64,000 nt of DNA from an uncultured Armatimonadota bacterium. GTDB lineage: Bacteria; Armatimonadota; Fimbriimonadia; Fimbriimonadales; Fimbriimonadaceae. How positions within the stretch are numbered: position 1 is the stretch's first letter; each line of letters begins with the position of its first letter. Under the pieces are notes generated by a model. It was not told the origin of the DNA. It searched no databases and saw only the letters and a list, made by a program, of their open reading frames with translations. Made by a program: the position numbers and the translations under genes. This document shows, one piece after another, positions 1 to 9,264 of the stretch. The DNA lies in contig CAIYLG010000062.1 in NCBI GenBank assembly GCA_903927025.1, forward strand, positions 62,001 to 126,000, written 5' to 3'.

Positions 1-1
1 T

Positions 2-661
2 TGCTTCTCCGTTTCCCATGACCTCAGGGGACCGCTTCGAGCGATCGATGGATTCAGCCACTCCATTCTGAAAAGCTTCGGAGATGAAATTGGGCCAGAC
101 GCTCGCCATGATCTTCAGCGGGTCCGATTGGCCAGCAAACGCATGTCGGAGCTAATCGATGCACTTCTCAGCCTCGCGCGACTGACGCGCCAGGAGCTTC
201 ATTGCCAAGAACTAGATCTCTCTTCAATCGCCCGCGCTATTGCAAGTGAGATGGAGATGGAATGGCCCACCAGGAAGGTCCACGTTAGGATTCAGCCGGG
301 GATGACAGCGTATGCCGACCCGAGGCTTGCTCAGATCCTGATTCAAAACCTTTTCAGCAATGCATGGAAGTTCACATCCAAACAGCCAATGGCGGAAATT
401 GTATTTGAAGCTCGCCAGTCCGCAGGAGAACTCGTGTACTCAATACGTGACAACGGTGCTGGCTTTGACATGTCATATGGGGACAAACTTTTCCAGCCCT
501 TCCAACGTCTTCACCATGAGTCTGAATTTCCCGGCAATGGCGTCGGGCTGGCTACAGTCAATCGGATCGTGACTCGACATGGTGGTCGAGCATTCGCGCA
601 GGGTCTCGTTCATCACGGAGCAACGATTTACTTTACGCTTCCAGGGTCGAAGTTAGGCTAG
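2..661 (+). CDS. Sensor histidine kinase, C-terminal part (5' truncated by window)
   Basis: The reading frame is open from the first bases, so this is the C-terminal 219 residues of a larger kinase. An H-box (VSHDLRGPLRAI) carries the presumed phosphorylated His at fragment residue 6. It is followed by a dimerisation helix, an N-box (NLFSNAWKF, about residue 116), a G1 box (DNGAGF, about 150) and a G2 box (GNGVGLA, about 178), ending shortly after. This is a HisKA plus HATPase_c core of the type common in bacteriophytochrome-like or PAS/GAF kinases. The sensor part lies outside the window, so the signal is unknown. No receiver domain follows, so the partner regulator is elsewhere. Confidence 0.9.
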   Translation, partial: CFSVSHDLRGPLRAIDGFSHSILKSFGDEIGPDARHDLQRVRLASKRMSELIDALLSLARLTRQELHCQELDLSSIARAIASEMEMEWPTRKVHVRIQPGMTAYADPRLAQILIQNLFSNAWKFTSKQPMAEIVFEARQSAGELVYSIRDNGAGFDMSYGDKLFQPFQRLHHESEFPGNGVGLATVNRIVTRHGGRAFAQGLVHHGATIYFTLPGSKLG

Positions 662-754
662 TTGGCTGCTTCAGTGTAAAGGATCGCGTAAGAAATCTCA
701 TAAGGCCCAGTTCGGTCCCCTATCCCAGGTTAGAATAGGAAGTTCCACACCAAA

Positions 755-1345
755 ATGAATCGGCTTATCAGCCTCTCGATATTAGCAGCCGCGCTAGCGG
801 CACCCGCCTTCGGAAAATTGCCGGAGGATGGTCCTGATTTGGGTGCCCATTCCGCATCACAATTGGCTGCTGACCTGATTCGGGATGCTGCGGGCTCAGA
901 TGGTGCATTCTTAGCCGCTGGGATCCTGAAGCCTAAGAGCCTGCAAAAGGACAACCTGGCGTCGATCCTCCAGTACCCCACCAACACTATCATTGTGCTG
1001 TCCCTTACTGGGACCCAGATTCGTGAGGCATTTGAGCGGTCTGTGTCGATGTATCCACAGCCAAATGAGGGGTTCCTTCAAATTTCCGGTTTTGAAGTAA
1101 CTTTCAAGAAAACAGGAGCACCTGAGCATCGCGTCGTTTCAATCAATGCCGGAACCGCGAAGCTAGATGACTCTAAGACCTACAACATCGCGATGCCGTC
1201 GACGCTCGCGCATGGAGGATTGGGTTACTTCAAGATATGGCAAAACGCCAAGACCGTAAAGGTACTGGACAAAACGACAGTCGAAGAAGTACTTCGAGGC
1301 AAGCGCGTTTCCGATACTGCGCCTCGCTGGTCGGTTGTTTCTTAG
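755..1345 (+). CDS. Secreted 5'-nucleotidase C-terminal-domain protein
   Basis: A 196-residue protein with an N-terminal signal peptide (hydrophobic residues 4-18, Ala-rich cleavage region ending AFG). The rest resembles the C-terminal substrate-binding domain of UshA/5'-nucleotidases: a hydrophobic segment followed by LTGTQIREAFERS and FLQISGFEVTF, the usual core blocks of that domain. The N-terminal metallophosphatase domain normally fused to it is absent, so by itself it should bind a ligand (a nucleoside-like molecule in the family) rather than hydrolyse it. A purine-rich AGGAAG lies about 13 bases before the ATG. The next gene overlaps its 3' end, suggesting co-expression. Function is inferred from the domain only. 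Confidence 0.7.
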   Translation: MNRLISLSILAAALAAPAFGKLPEDGPDLGAHSASQLAADLIRDAAGSDGAFLAAGILKPKSLQKDNLASILQYPTNTIIVLSLTGTQIREAFERSVSMYPQPNEGFLQISGFEVTFKKTGAPEHRVVSINAGTAKLDDSKTYNIAMPSTLAHGGLGYFKIWQNAKTVKVLDKTTVEEVLRGKRVSDTAPRWSVVS

Positions 1346-2241
1346 GGCTTACCACTCTTTACGGAACCACTCCCCTCAACGACGAGAAGTTCGATGCCGC
1401 CAAGGCACTTAAAGTTGTAAGTGAACTTGTCCAAAAGGGTCCGAGAAAGCCTGGTACTGAGTTTCACATCACTTGCCGAGACTATCTCCGCGACCTTCTC
1501 AAGGCCAACTGTGCTGAAACAAGGCTTCAGGAGTTCACCCACCGATGGTCGGTGACCGGGCAGGACTTGACGATGTGGAACATCATCGGGGATCAGAATT
1601 GGAAAGATGCGACGGTACGGGTGGCAGTCGTCGCACACTGGGATACCCATCCAACATCGGATCGCGATCCAGACCCAGCCAAGCAGGCGTTGTCCACACC
1701 CGGTGCCAATGCCAATGCGAGTGGAGTAGCCGTGATTGCCGAACTGGCGCGGGTTCTTAATGGCCACCTGCCAACCGGTTTGGGCGTCGAGTACGTCCTC
1801 ACGGATGGGGGCGATCTCGGACCGAAAACGGATGAAATGGGACTCGGTGCCGCCGCTTTCGTACGCGATCTCAAAGAAAGACCCAAGCCAGATTACGCAA
1901 TTGTCGTCGATATGATCGGTCAGAAAAACCTGAAGGTTCGGATGGAACTGAACAGCCTAAAGACCGCGAAGCAGCTCGAATACGCACTTTATCGGCAAGC
2001 AGCAAAACTCGGACTTGGAGAAACCTTCCCGATGGAATTCGGACTCCAAATATTTGACGATCACATTCCCCTGCATGCGGGTGGAATTCGTTCCATTGCC
2101 TTAATAGACTTCGAGTATCTGCTTCATTGGCACACTTCCACAGATACTGCAGATCAATGCTCGACGGAATCGTTGGCGGCGGTTGGTGCGCTGCTCCAGT
2201 CGTGGCTACAACAGGACCCTCCATTCAGCTACGGCAGCTAG
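1237..2241 (+). CDS. Degenerate M28-family (glutaminyl-cyclase-like) peptidase homologue, predicted inactive
   Basis: A 334-residue protein with the fold signature of M28 peptidases and bacterial glutaminyl cyclases: AHWDT (His134), a DPDPA block, GAN.NASGVAV, VDMIG, and DDHIPLHAGG (His276). Two metal-ligand positions are changed. The Asp of the usual GANDxASG motif is Ala159, and the Glu of the usual DGED motif is Gly192, so zinc binding and catalysis are unlikely. ATG at 1237 is the only ATG before the conserved region. It overlaps the previous gene by 109 bases and gives a long basic leader before a hydrophobic stretch (about residues 27-43). A non-ATG start near 1328 is possible. Probably exported with its upstream neighbour. 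Confidence 0.75.
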   Translation: MAKRQDRKGTGQNDSRRSTSRQARFRYCASLVGCFLGLTTLYGTTPLNDEKFDAAKALKVVSELVQKGPRKPGTEFHITCRDYLRDLLKANCAETRLQEFTHRWSVTGQDLTMWNIIGDQNWKDATVRVAVVAHWDTHPTSDRDPDPAKQALSTPGANANASGVAVIAELARVLNGHLPTGLGVEYVLTDGGDLGPKTDEMGLGAAAFVRDLKERPKPDYAIVVDMIGQKNLKVRMELNSLKTAKQLEYALYRQAAKLGLGETFPMEFGLQIFDDHIPLHAGGIRSIALIDFEYLLHWHTSTDTADQCSTESLAAVGALLQSWLQQDPPFSYGS

Positions 2242-2426
2242 AATTCAACAGGGCGGTGCGGCGATAATGGCTGTAGGCGCTAACTTCGGCAGGTTTAGTG
2301 CTGTGAGCACTTATGGCGGGGCTCAATTGGCCAAGGCTTGCGCAGATCTTTAGCTGACTGGGTTCAAGAAAGCGCTGAGGCGAAACACTGAACTGCCTTC
2401 CCGCATCCTATCTATTAAATCCGCTC

Positions 2427-4961
2427 ATGGCCGAGTTCTCGATTTCGAGCATTGAAAAGTTTCAAATTCCCGACTTGGGATCCGTGGAACTTGAGGACAC
2501 CGTTGCGGATCTTGGGCAGGCTCGGCGTCGCGAAATTCTCTTTTCAAGCGAAAACCGGACTGAGCTTGAGTGGATGGCAAGGGCCGCCGAGTACTACCAC
2601 GACGACGGATTGACTGGTGACTCTGATCGCTACTCAAGCCATCTGGGGATAGCAGCTCTTGAATCCGGAAACAATCGATATTTGGCTCGTGCCTATCTCT
2701 GGCAGCTTGTGTGCGCGATCCTCACGAGGAAGGATGCAAAGCTAAAACGACGCCTCATCCAGGTTCAGAAGCTCGAACAGTCTTCGCAGGATCCTTACGC
2801 AAAGGCCGTTCGTATGTTTGCGCAATCTCTGGCCGTTCAACGAGGCTACCCTTGGGACCCGACTTGGTCGAATAACGATTGGTGTGAAATCTTTGTGTCC
2901 TACAAGGTCGCTGCGGAGCTCTTCGAGCAGTGCGGCGACTTTGATATGGCTATTTGGGCGAGGATCGAATATGGAAACTCGATGCTCGCGCTTGGGCGGT
3001 ATATCACCGCAATTGAGTGGATCGAATCGGCACTCCAAATTGCTTCCCAAAACTCGGCTTGGAGATTCACCGGGCGAATGCTGGAATCCCTGGCAAGTGC
3101 CGCGATTGATCAGGGATATAGAACAGGTCTGGCTACCCTCCTTCAAAATGCGCTGTCCTGGTGCGAGTTCGTTGGTGATGAAGCGGGTCGAATTTCCTGC
3201 CTCATTTCATCCGCAAGACTGCTGACGTTCGAGATTCCGCCTGGCACCACGGAAGGAGCTGACGAGCCGGCTCGCCTCATCTCCGAAGCTTCGGCAAGAG
3301 CAAAGGTGGCTGGGTTTCTGTGGCATATCCAGAAAGCAGATGAGGCAAGCGTGCTCCTTCGAAAGAAGTGTGAGATTCGTGCGAGCCAAAAGGCACCTTC
3401 TTATGCTACAGAGCAGCCACTGTTTTTAGAGGAGCTGCCAGTTGACGTTTACCGAAAGATGAATTCCCGTCTTGAAGACGGTATTGCGGATTCCGCGGAC
3501 GGCTTTTTCATATTCACCGCTCTTAGAAACGATGAGTTTGTTTGCCGAGATTTCCTCAACGACTATCGAAACCTAACGGCAGCACGCCTTGTGGGCAAGA
3601 GTTCCACCGGAATACTGATCTACAGCGAGTACCGGGAGAATCCATTTCTTCAGGGACTCTCACACGCTCTGTGTGAAGCAGCAGACAAGCGAGCCACCTA
3701 TGATGACCTCATTGAGGTTCAGGTCAGCGGTGAGCGACATTGGTTTCGGCGAAGACTCACCCCAAGCGGAGACGGTGCGGTTCTCAAACTTCGAAATGTA
3801 ACTGCTGAGAGGCAGGTTGAAGATGCGCTTAAGCAAGCGGCTGAGACGGCAAGGAGATCTGAGAGATTGATGTCCGAATTCTTGGCAAATATGAGTCACG
3901 AAATTCGTACTCCGGTGAGCGGAATCATTGGTTTGGCGAGAATGCTCAGCGAGACGCCGCTTGATGATGCCCAATCTGGCTACATTCGAGATATTGTGAC
4001 TTCGGGGGACGGACTCCTCGAGCTCATTCGGGATGTGCTCGATCTTTCCAAACTCGACTCTGGCTTTATCACTATCGAGCCTGAATCGGTCATGCTGCAC
4101 GATCTCGCCGCCAGTACTGTTCGATTGTATAAGGGACAGGCGGCAGAACGAGGCATCGCGTTGAGATACGCAATTCAGGATGCAGTTCCCACTGCCGTGA
4201 CGGCAGACGGTACCCGGTTGCGGCAAATTCTCACGAACTTGATTGGCAACGCGCTCAAGTTCACGTCCGAAGGCTACGTAAGCCTAAGCCTGGAAACGGA
4301 TGGTGATGAGGTTCGATTTGTCGTCTCTGATACCGGTATGGGAATTCCCGAAGAGGACCTGCACTCCATTTTTGATCGCTACCACCAATCTCCCCACTCT
4401 TCCAAGCGTGTTGGCGGCAGCGGCCTTGGGCTTGCGATTTCGAAGCGACTCATTGAGCTCATGAGCGGAACCATCGAAGTTGAGTCTGAGGTCGGCAAGG
4501 GCAGCACGTTTGTCGTCCGGCTTCGACTTCCAAAATCCGAGGCGCCAAATGCAAAGGTCGCTCCCGTGGTTCCCGTCAGATTCGACGGAATCCGGGTGCT
4601 CCTAGCAGAGGACAATGAAGTGAATCGGATCGTCTCCGAGCATTTCCTCACCAAGCTTGGGTGTCAAGTGGCATGGGCGGCTGATGGATCAATCGCCCTG
4701 GAACTGTTCGAAACGGACCGACCCGACATCGTGTTTATGGACGTGCGGATGCCAGTTTTGGATGGCCTCGAGGCGACCCAAGAAATACGCCGCCGCGAAC
4801 AGCTTTCAGGTCGTCATACCCCCATCGTCGCCCTCACGGCTGGCGCCTTGATCGAAGAGCGCATGCGGTGCTTTGATGCCGGCATGGACGACTACCTGAC
4901 CAAGCCGTTCACTGACGAAGCCCTTCGAAGCATCCTCGCAAAGTGGGCACCGCGGAGCTAA
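2427..4961 (+). CDS. Hybrid sensor histidine kinase / response regulator
   Basis: An 844-residue cytoplasmic-looking protein with no membrane segment. Residues 1 to about 330 are helical and TPR-like. A PAS-like segment follows (about 345-460), then a short coiled linker. HisKA carries the H-box NMSHEIRTPVSG with His about residue 491. HATPase_c shows NLIGNALKFTS and DTGMGIPEEDL. The C-terminal receiver domain has VLLAEDNEVN, the phospho-acceptor Asp about 772 in FMDVRMPVLDG, and TKPF near the end. The His-to-Asp relay inside one chain implies a downstream phosphotransfer protein or another regulator not in the window. The TPR-like input suggests sensing through a protein partner. It converges on the proteasome-like gene with a 4-base overlap. 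Confidence 0.93.
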   Translation: MAEFSISSIEKFQIPDLGSVELEDTVADLGQARRREILFSSENRTELEWMARAAEYYHDDGLTGDSDRYSSHLGIAALESGNNRYLARAYLWQLVCAILTRKDAKLKRRLIQVQKLEQSSQDPYAKAVRMFAQSLAVQRGYPWDPTWSNNDWCEIFVSYKVAAELFEQCGDFDMAIWARIEYGNSMLALGRYITAIEWIESALQIASQNSAWRFTGRMLESLASAAIDQGYRTGLATLLQNALSWCEFVGDEAGRISCLISSARLLTFEIPPGTTEGADEPARLISEASARAKVAGFLWHIQKADEASVLLRKKCEIRASQKAPSYATEQPLFLEELPVDVYRKMNSRLEDGIADSADGFFIFTALRNDEFVCRDFLNDYRNLTAARLVGKSSTGILIYSEYRENPFLQGLSHALCEAADKRATYDDLIEVQVSGERHWFRRRLTPSGDGAVLKLRNVTAERQVEDALKQAAETARRSERLMSEFLANMSHEIRTPVSGIIGLARMLSETPLDDAQSGYIRDIVTSGDGLLELIRDVLDLSKLDSGFITIEPESVMLHDLAASTVRLYKGQAAERGIALRYAIQDAVPTAVTADGTRLRQILTNLIGNALKFTSEGYVSLSLETDGDEVRFVVSDTGMGIPEEDLHSIFDRYHQSPHSSKRVGGSGLGLAISKRLIELMSGTIEVESEVGKGSTFVVRLRLPKSEAPNAKVAPVVPVRFDGIRVLLAEDNEVNRIVSEHFLTKLGCQVAWAADGSIALELFETDRPDIVFMDVRMPVLDGLEATQEIRRREQLSGRHTPIVALTAGALIEERMRCFDAGMDDYLTKPFTDEALRSILAKWAPRS

Positions 4962-5644
4962 AGTTCTTCTGGTGTCAATAATCGGAAGCGATTGTCGCGG
5001 AGATTGCTCCTCTCAAGAAGTACCGCCTCAGGTCGCATGCCTTTGAGCGAATCTGATTCCGTCGAAGAGTCCCCTTCCTTGGTTAATTCGATCCACTTCT
5101 CCTGCACGGCCTTGAGTGCGTCCTCTGGCGACATCGAATATATGGAATCAAGCGAGGTTAAATCAAGATCTGCGAGTGCCTGGCCACCATCGATGAGAGC
5201 TGACCTTCTAGAAGTCGAAAAGTCGCCGTCGTAGTCAATCGTATAGTACAGATCGGTCTCCGGGGATTCGTTTACTTCCGCAAAAAGGCATTTTGCGACG
5301 ATTGGCGAACTCGAAAAATCAGAAAACGCCTTCTTGAGCGGGGCACTCATTGCTGTAGCTACCCTTTGGACGGTGACATCTTCTTCGCTGCGGCTAAAAC
5401 CTTCCTTGCTCGCAAATTCTAAGGCGGCGATTCGAACCGCCTCAACATCAGACTGCTGACCAATTCCGGCAAAGATGATCCGGTCGTAAATCTCATAGAC
5501 CTTGCGCGACTGTCGCCGGTAGGTGAAGACAAGGATTCCAGCCGGAATAGAGACGGCTATGACGGGCGCCCCCTGAGCAAGCTTTGCTTGAATGTACTGG
5601 GCGCGGTGCCCTATCCCTTCCTGCCAGTCGTAAGGCGTAAACAC
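4958..5644 (-). CDS. Proteasome alpha-subunit-like protein (PrcA type), orphan
   Basis: A 228-residue protein resembling bacterial 20S proteasome alpha subunits along its length. It has an N-terminal YDWQEGIGHR helix like the gate region, a strand pair ending in a GILVF-type turn, KVYEIYDRIIFAGIGQQSDVEAVR (the alpha-subunit helix block), EEDVTVQRVA, LFAEV, and a late helix followed by an acidic, Ser-rich tail. There is no N-terminal catalytic Thr, as expected for alpha. Known bacterial proteasomes also need a beta subunit, an Mpa/ARC ATPase, Pup and PafA, and none is in this window. The gene stands alone between convergent and divergent neighbours. It could instead be an Ntn-fold relative with another role. 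Confidence 0.7.
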   Translation of the reverse strand: MFTPYDWQEGIGHRAQYIQAKLAQGAPVIAVSIPAGILVFTYRRQSRKVYEIYDRIIFAGIGQQSDVEAVRIAALEFASKEGFSRSEEDVTVQRVATAMSAPLKKAFSDFSSSPIVAKCLFAEVNESPETDLYYTIDYDGDFSTSRRSALIDGGQALADLDLTSLDSIYSMSPEDALKAVQEKWIELTKEGDSSTESDSLKGMRPEAVLLERSNLRDNRFRLLTPEEL

Positions 5645-5777
5645 AACCCTTTATACTCCACAACGTTCGCTAACGACGGCAGCCTTCCGCAGATGCGGTT
5701 TCGCCGACGCTAGATCTGTTCAACTCCGAACCTTAGCCCTTGTTCGAGCGTCAGACGCTGTAGTCTTAGCGGGGGAT

Positions 5778-6893
5778 ATGAGTCAAACACGAAAACAGTC
5801 GGGCACTGACGGCCGCCAGGCTTGGTCATTTAGGGTTGCCACGATCGTGGGCATTCCTATCAGAATCCACTTCACGTTCATTCTGTTTTTAGCTTGGATT
5901 GGGCTGTCGGGAGGTTCCTCTGGTGGGGCTTCCATGAGCATTTTGGTCGCGGCTATCTTTGTCTGCGTCCTCCTTCACGAACTTGGGCACGCCCTCGTCG
6001 CGAAGAAGCTGGGAGTTCTCACCAGGGACATCACGCTCTATCCAATCGGCGGAGTTGCGATGCTCGATTCAAAACCCACCCCGCCCCAGGAACTCAAAAT
6101 CTCTTTGGCCGGCCCTGCCGTCAACTTGGTGCTGGCGGTTCTATTTTTCGTCTACACCCAAGCCACGCACTCACTAGTCCCTGTAAAGGGCGGTCTCCAA
6201 TCGGTGAGCCTTCCGCAAGCCTTGCTCATCGCTAACCTTACCCTTGCTGTTTTCAATATGATCCCCGCATTCCCGATGGACGGTGGGCGCGTTCTTAGAG
6301 CAGCACTGGGGCTTCGCCTTTCTGAAGCGCGGTCGACTCAAATTGCGGGTGGAATCGGTCAGGCACTCGCGGTGATGCTCGGCATTGTCGGCCTGTTCAC
6401 ACAGGGATATGTGCTGATGCTGATAGCATTCTTTGTGTTCGTCGGAGCCTCCCAGGAGATCCAGGCAACGGTGGCGAGGTCCATCCTGCACGGCCACATA
6501 TTGTCTGACGTGATGCAGACGTCCTTTGAAACGATTGCGAGCGGCGCTTCTCTTCAGTCTGCGGCCAATCGAGTCATTCACGGCACGCAGCGAGATTTCC
6601 CAGTCACCAACGGAGATGAAGTTTTAGGGATCCTGACTCGGAGTCAATTGGCGCTTGGTCTCGCCACTGATGGTGAGACAGCCTACGTCGCGGGATGGAT
6701 GGAACGGAAATTCAAGTCAGCGAATGCTGAAATGCCTCTTGAGGAGGCGGTGGAGCTTTTCACCCAATCAGACACAGCGCCCGTTCTGGTGTTTGAAGAG
6801 GAACGCCTCATTGGCATGGCGAGTCTTGAAAATATCAGCCAGTTTGTGATGCTGGAACACGCAAAATCTCGCGGCCACGCCGGACCGGGCTAA
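5778..6893 (+). CDS. Site-2 protease (M50 family) with C-terminal CBS domains
   Basis: A 371-residue polytopic membrane metalloprotease. The zinc site is LLHELGHAL (His67, Glu68, His71), and the third ligand is Asp168 in PAFPMDGGR. Hydrophobic segments fill residues about 25-230. The C-terminal third (about 240-360) is soluble and reads as a CBS pair, with IASGASLQSAANRVI and PVLVFEEERLIGMASL. This is the Rip3/SpoIVFB-like group, which cleaves membrane-embedded substrates, often anti-sigma factors or signalling proteins. CBS domains usually bind adenine nucleotides and could gate activity. The stop codon overlaps that of the convergent gene on the other strand. No substrate candidate is adjacent. 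Confidence 0.92.
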   Translation: MSQTRKQSGTDGRQAWSFRVATIVGIPIRIHFTFILFLAWIGLSGGSSGGASMSILVAAIFVCVLLHELGHALVAKKLGVLTRDITLYPIGGVAMLDSKPTPPQELKISLAGPAVNLVLAVLFFVYTQATHSLVPVKGGLQSVSLPQALLIANLTLAVFNMIPAFPMDGGRVLRAALGLRLSEARSTQIAGGIGQALAVMLGIVGLFTQGYVLMLIAFFVFVGASQEIQATVARSILHGHILSDVMQTSFETIASGASLQSAANRVIHGTQRDFPVTNGDEVLGILTRSQLALGLATDGETAYVAGWMERKFKSANAEMPLEEAVELFTQSDTAPVLVFEEERLIGMASLENISQFVMLEHAKSRGHAGPG

Positions 6894-7306
6894 GCGACCC
6901 CAGGTTCTTCGTCTTCAGGCTCGCGCAGTTCGCCTGTACCACGTCCCAAAACCGGCAATGTGTCGATGTCGATAACCTCTTCGCCGACGAGAGAGACATC
7001 CGGCAGGATTCGGATATGGATGGGAGCCGACACCCCAACCTTCAGTTGTCTCGCGACCCAACGCGCCGCCACGGCAACATGTGCCGTCTGCAGGCCCTCC
7101 GCTTCGATGGCACCATCTAGCCACACAAGGTGCCAACCGCCGGGGGTATCTGCTACATCGAAGCTACACACGATTTCGCCACTGAGCCGTTGCCCGACCC
7201 AGGCGCTGTCCGTTGCCTCCTCGATGAGAATATCGATACAAAATGCCTCCAAGTCGGGCGATTCGATCGAAAACGAGGAGGGCGGGGCTTGCTTATGTAT
7301 GGGCAT
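6890..7306 (-). CDS. Conserved-looking hypothetical protein, coupled to mnmG
   Basis: A 138-residue acidic protein of unknown function. I chose the ATG at 7306 rather than a longer frame. That start lies inside the last codons of mnmG (14-base overlap), the usual geometry for translational coupling, and the longer frame would run far into mnmG. No signal peptide or membrane span is visible. The sequence alternates hydrophobic strands with acidic stretches and ends in a Glu/Asp-rich tail (REPEDEEPG). I do not recognise a domain. Its 3' end overlaps the stop of the M50 protease gene on the opposite strand by four bases. Confidence 0.65.
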   Translation of the reverse strand: MPIHKQAPPSSFSIESPDLEAFCIDILIEEATDSAWVGQRLSGEIVCSFDVADTPGGWHLVWLDGAIEAEGLQTAHVAVAARWVARQLKVGVSAPIHIRILPDVSLVGEEVIDIDTLPVLGRGTGELREPEDEEPGVA

Positions 7307-9191
7307 GTTGAAAGGTTCCTGAGCGGAGATAGCCGATGAGGAGAGCAATGTCACTCGGTCGCACTCCTGGAATTCGAGAAGCCTGACCGACGGTTCCCGG
7401 ACAAATCCTTGAGAGCTTTTCTCGGCTTTCAAAACTAAGACCCTTCATCGCCGCGTAATCGAAGGAAGACGGAATGCGAAGTTCTTCCAATCGTTTTGCC
7501 TGGAGCACCAATTTCTCTTGCCGTTGGATGTAGCCGTCGTACGCGCCGCTGAGCTGAAGCTGCTCGCGAACTTGCAGATCCTTCGAAATCTCAACTGACT
7601 TCCCCGCTCCTGCGGCGAGGTCAAGGACCAAGTCAAGCGTCATCTCGGGCCGCTTCAAAAGGTCAAACAGGGAAATCTTCCCAGTCAATCCTGCGGTTCC
7701 ACCAGCAGAGAGAGCCGCATTATCGGCGGGGTAGAGATAGGTCGACTCCAACTGGGCTCGTCCAGACTCAATTTGCTCTAATTTCTCACTGAAGCGCTCC
7801 CACCTGAAATCATCGCACAGTCCCACGGAGCGTGCAATCGGCGTCAGCCGCTGATCAGCATTGTCATGCCGGAGCAAAAGACGATGCTCAGCTCGTGCCG
7901 TGAGCATCCGATACGGATCCTCAACTCCTTTTGTGACGAGGTCGTCCACCATCACACCGATAAAACTCTGAGATCTTTCGAAGTCCACGGGCGGCTGGTC
8001 GGCCGCCCAGCAAGCGGCGTTGATACCCGCGACGATTCCTTGGCCACCGGCTTCTTCGTAACCGCTGGTACCGTTGAGCTGGCCCGCCAGGAAAAGTCCG
8101 TCCACGAGTTTTGACATGAGGTGGCTCGTTAGTTGAAGCGGATCGGCCATGTCGTACTCGACGGCATAGCCTGGACGCAGCATCTCAACATTCTCAAGGC
8201 CGGGAATGCGCTTCAGCAGGTCCAGCTGAACATCTGCTGGCAAGCTGGTTGACACACCCTGCACGTAAACCGATTCGGAGTCCCATTCTTCTTGTTCGAG
8301 GAAAATCGGATGACTTGACTTATCAGCGAAGCGTACAACTTTATCCTCAATACTTGGGCAATACCGAGGACCGATTCCCTCAATCTGCCCGGAGTACATC
8401 GCACTCTGATGGAGGTTCTCATGAATGAGCTGATGTACCTCTGGGGTTGTCCGAGTCTGCCAACAAGGCAGCAGAGGCGCCTTGGGAAACGTGCGATCGT
8501 GAATGTAGCTAAACGGACCGGCTTCCGGCTCGCTCTCAAGCTCAGGGGTCAGACTGAAGTTGATTGTTGAGAGCTTGATGCGGGGCGTCGTCCCAGTTTT
8601 GAACCGGCGAATCCTCACGCCAAGCTCCTTCAAGAAGCCAGACAAGTCCGTGGCAGCCTCATCTCCGTTCCTTGCCGCTACCGTCTTCTTTTGCCCCTCA
8701 TGACAAAGGCCGTTCAGAAATGTGCCGGTCGTGAGGACAACCGCACGTGACTGAAGTTCGTGAACGCCATTCCCGCTAACCATCAACAGCCCGGAGATCT
8801 GCCCGTTTTGGATTGTCGCGCGAAGAACCGTGCCCTCTATCAGCGTAAGGTTCGCCTGCTCTCGCATCACTTTCTGCATGATTTGCGGATAGAGAGATTT
8901 GCAAACGTGAGCTCGGACGGTTTGCACCGCGGGCCCTTTTCCAGTGCCAACGCGTCGGATATGAGTCAGGGCGTAGTCGGTGGTGATCCCCATCTGACCG
9001 CCTAGGGCGTCGATTTCTCGCGCAATGTGCCCCTTGGCAGGGCCGCCGATACTGCAGTTGCACGGCAGGTGTCCAATGCGATCAAGACGCATCGTGATAC
9101 AGGCCGTCCGCAATCCCATGCGGGCGGCTACGAGGGCCGCCTCAATTCCAGCATGCCCTGCTCCAACCACGATCACGTCAAAATTCGTCAA
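7293..9191 (-). CDS. mnmG: tRNA uridine-5-carboxymethylaminomethyl modification enzyme MnmG (GidA)
   Basis: A 632-residue protein of normal family length. The N-terminal FAD-binding Rossmann motif is [21 protein letters not shown]. The family signatures [17 protein letters not shown] and GRAQLE..YLYP regions are present, with the C-terminal helical GidA-associated domain ([10 protein letters not shown], then [11 protein letters not shown]). Together with the GTPase MnmE, MnmG installs the carboxymethylaminomethyl (or aminomethyl) group on U34 of several tRNAs, using FAD, NADH and methylene-tetrahydrofolate. MnmE is not in this window. The gene heads a two-gene leftward unit with the small unknown protein. 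Its 5' side is divergent from moaD. Confidence 0.97.
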   Translation of the reverse strand: MTNFDVIVVGAGHAGIEAALVAARMGLRTACITMRLDRIGHLPCNCSIGGPAKGHIAREIDALGGQMGITTDYALTHIRRVGTGKGPAVQTVRAHVCKSLYPQIMQKVMREQANLTLIEGTVLRATIQNGQISGLLMVSGNGVHELQSRAVVLTTGTFLNGLCHEGQKKTVAARNGDEAATDLSGFLKELGVRIRRFKTGTTPRIKLSTINFSLTPELESEPEAGPFSYIHDRTFPKAPLLPCWQTRTTPEVHQLIHENLHQSAMYSGQIEGIGPRYCPSIEDKVVRFADKSSHPIFLEQEEWDSESVYVQGVSTSLPADVQLDLLKRIPGLENVEMLRPGYAVEYDMADPLQLTSHLMSKLVDGLFLAGQLNGTSGYEEAGGQGIVAGINAACWAADQPPVDFERSQSFIGVMVDDLVTKGVEDPYRMLTARAEHRLLLRHDNADQRLTPIARSVGLCDDFRWERFSEKLEQIESGRAQLESTYLYPADNAALSAGGTAGLTGKISLFDLLKRPEMTLDLVLDLAAGAGKSVEISKDLQVREQLQLSGAYDGYIQRQEKLVLQAKRLEELRIPSSFDYAAMKGLSFESREKLSRICPGTVGQASRIPGVRPSDIALLIGYLRSGTFQHAHT

Positions 9192-9264
9192 GGATAGGAG
9201 TGTACTGCAGGCAACTTCCGGCGAAATTGCTGAGATCGCCGTGACGCAGCCGCATACTTATTCC

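Noticed and set aside
2266-2352. A possible 28-codon gene in the gap before the hybrid kinase.
   Set aside because: No ribosome-binding site, no motif and no coupling to neighbours, unlike the microprotein at 12855.
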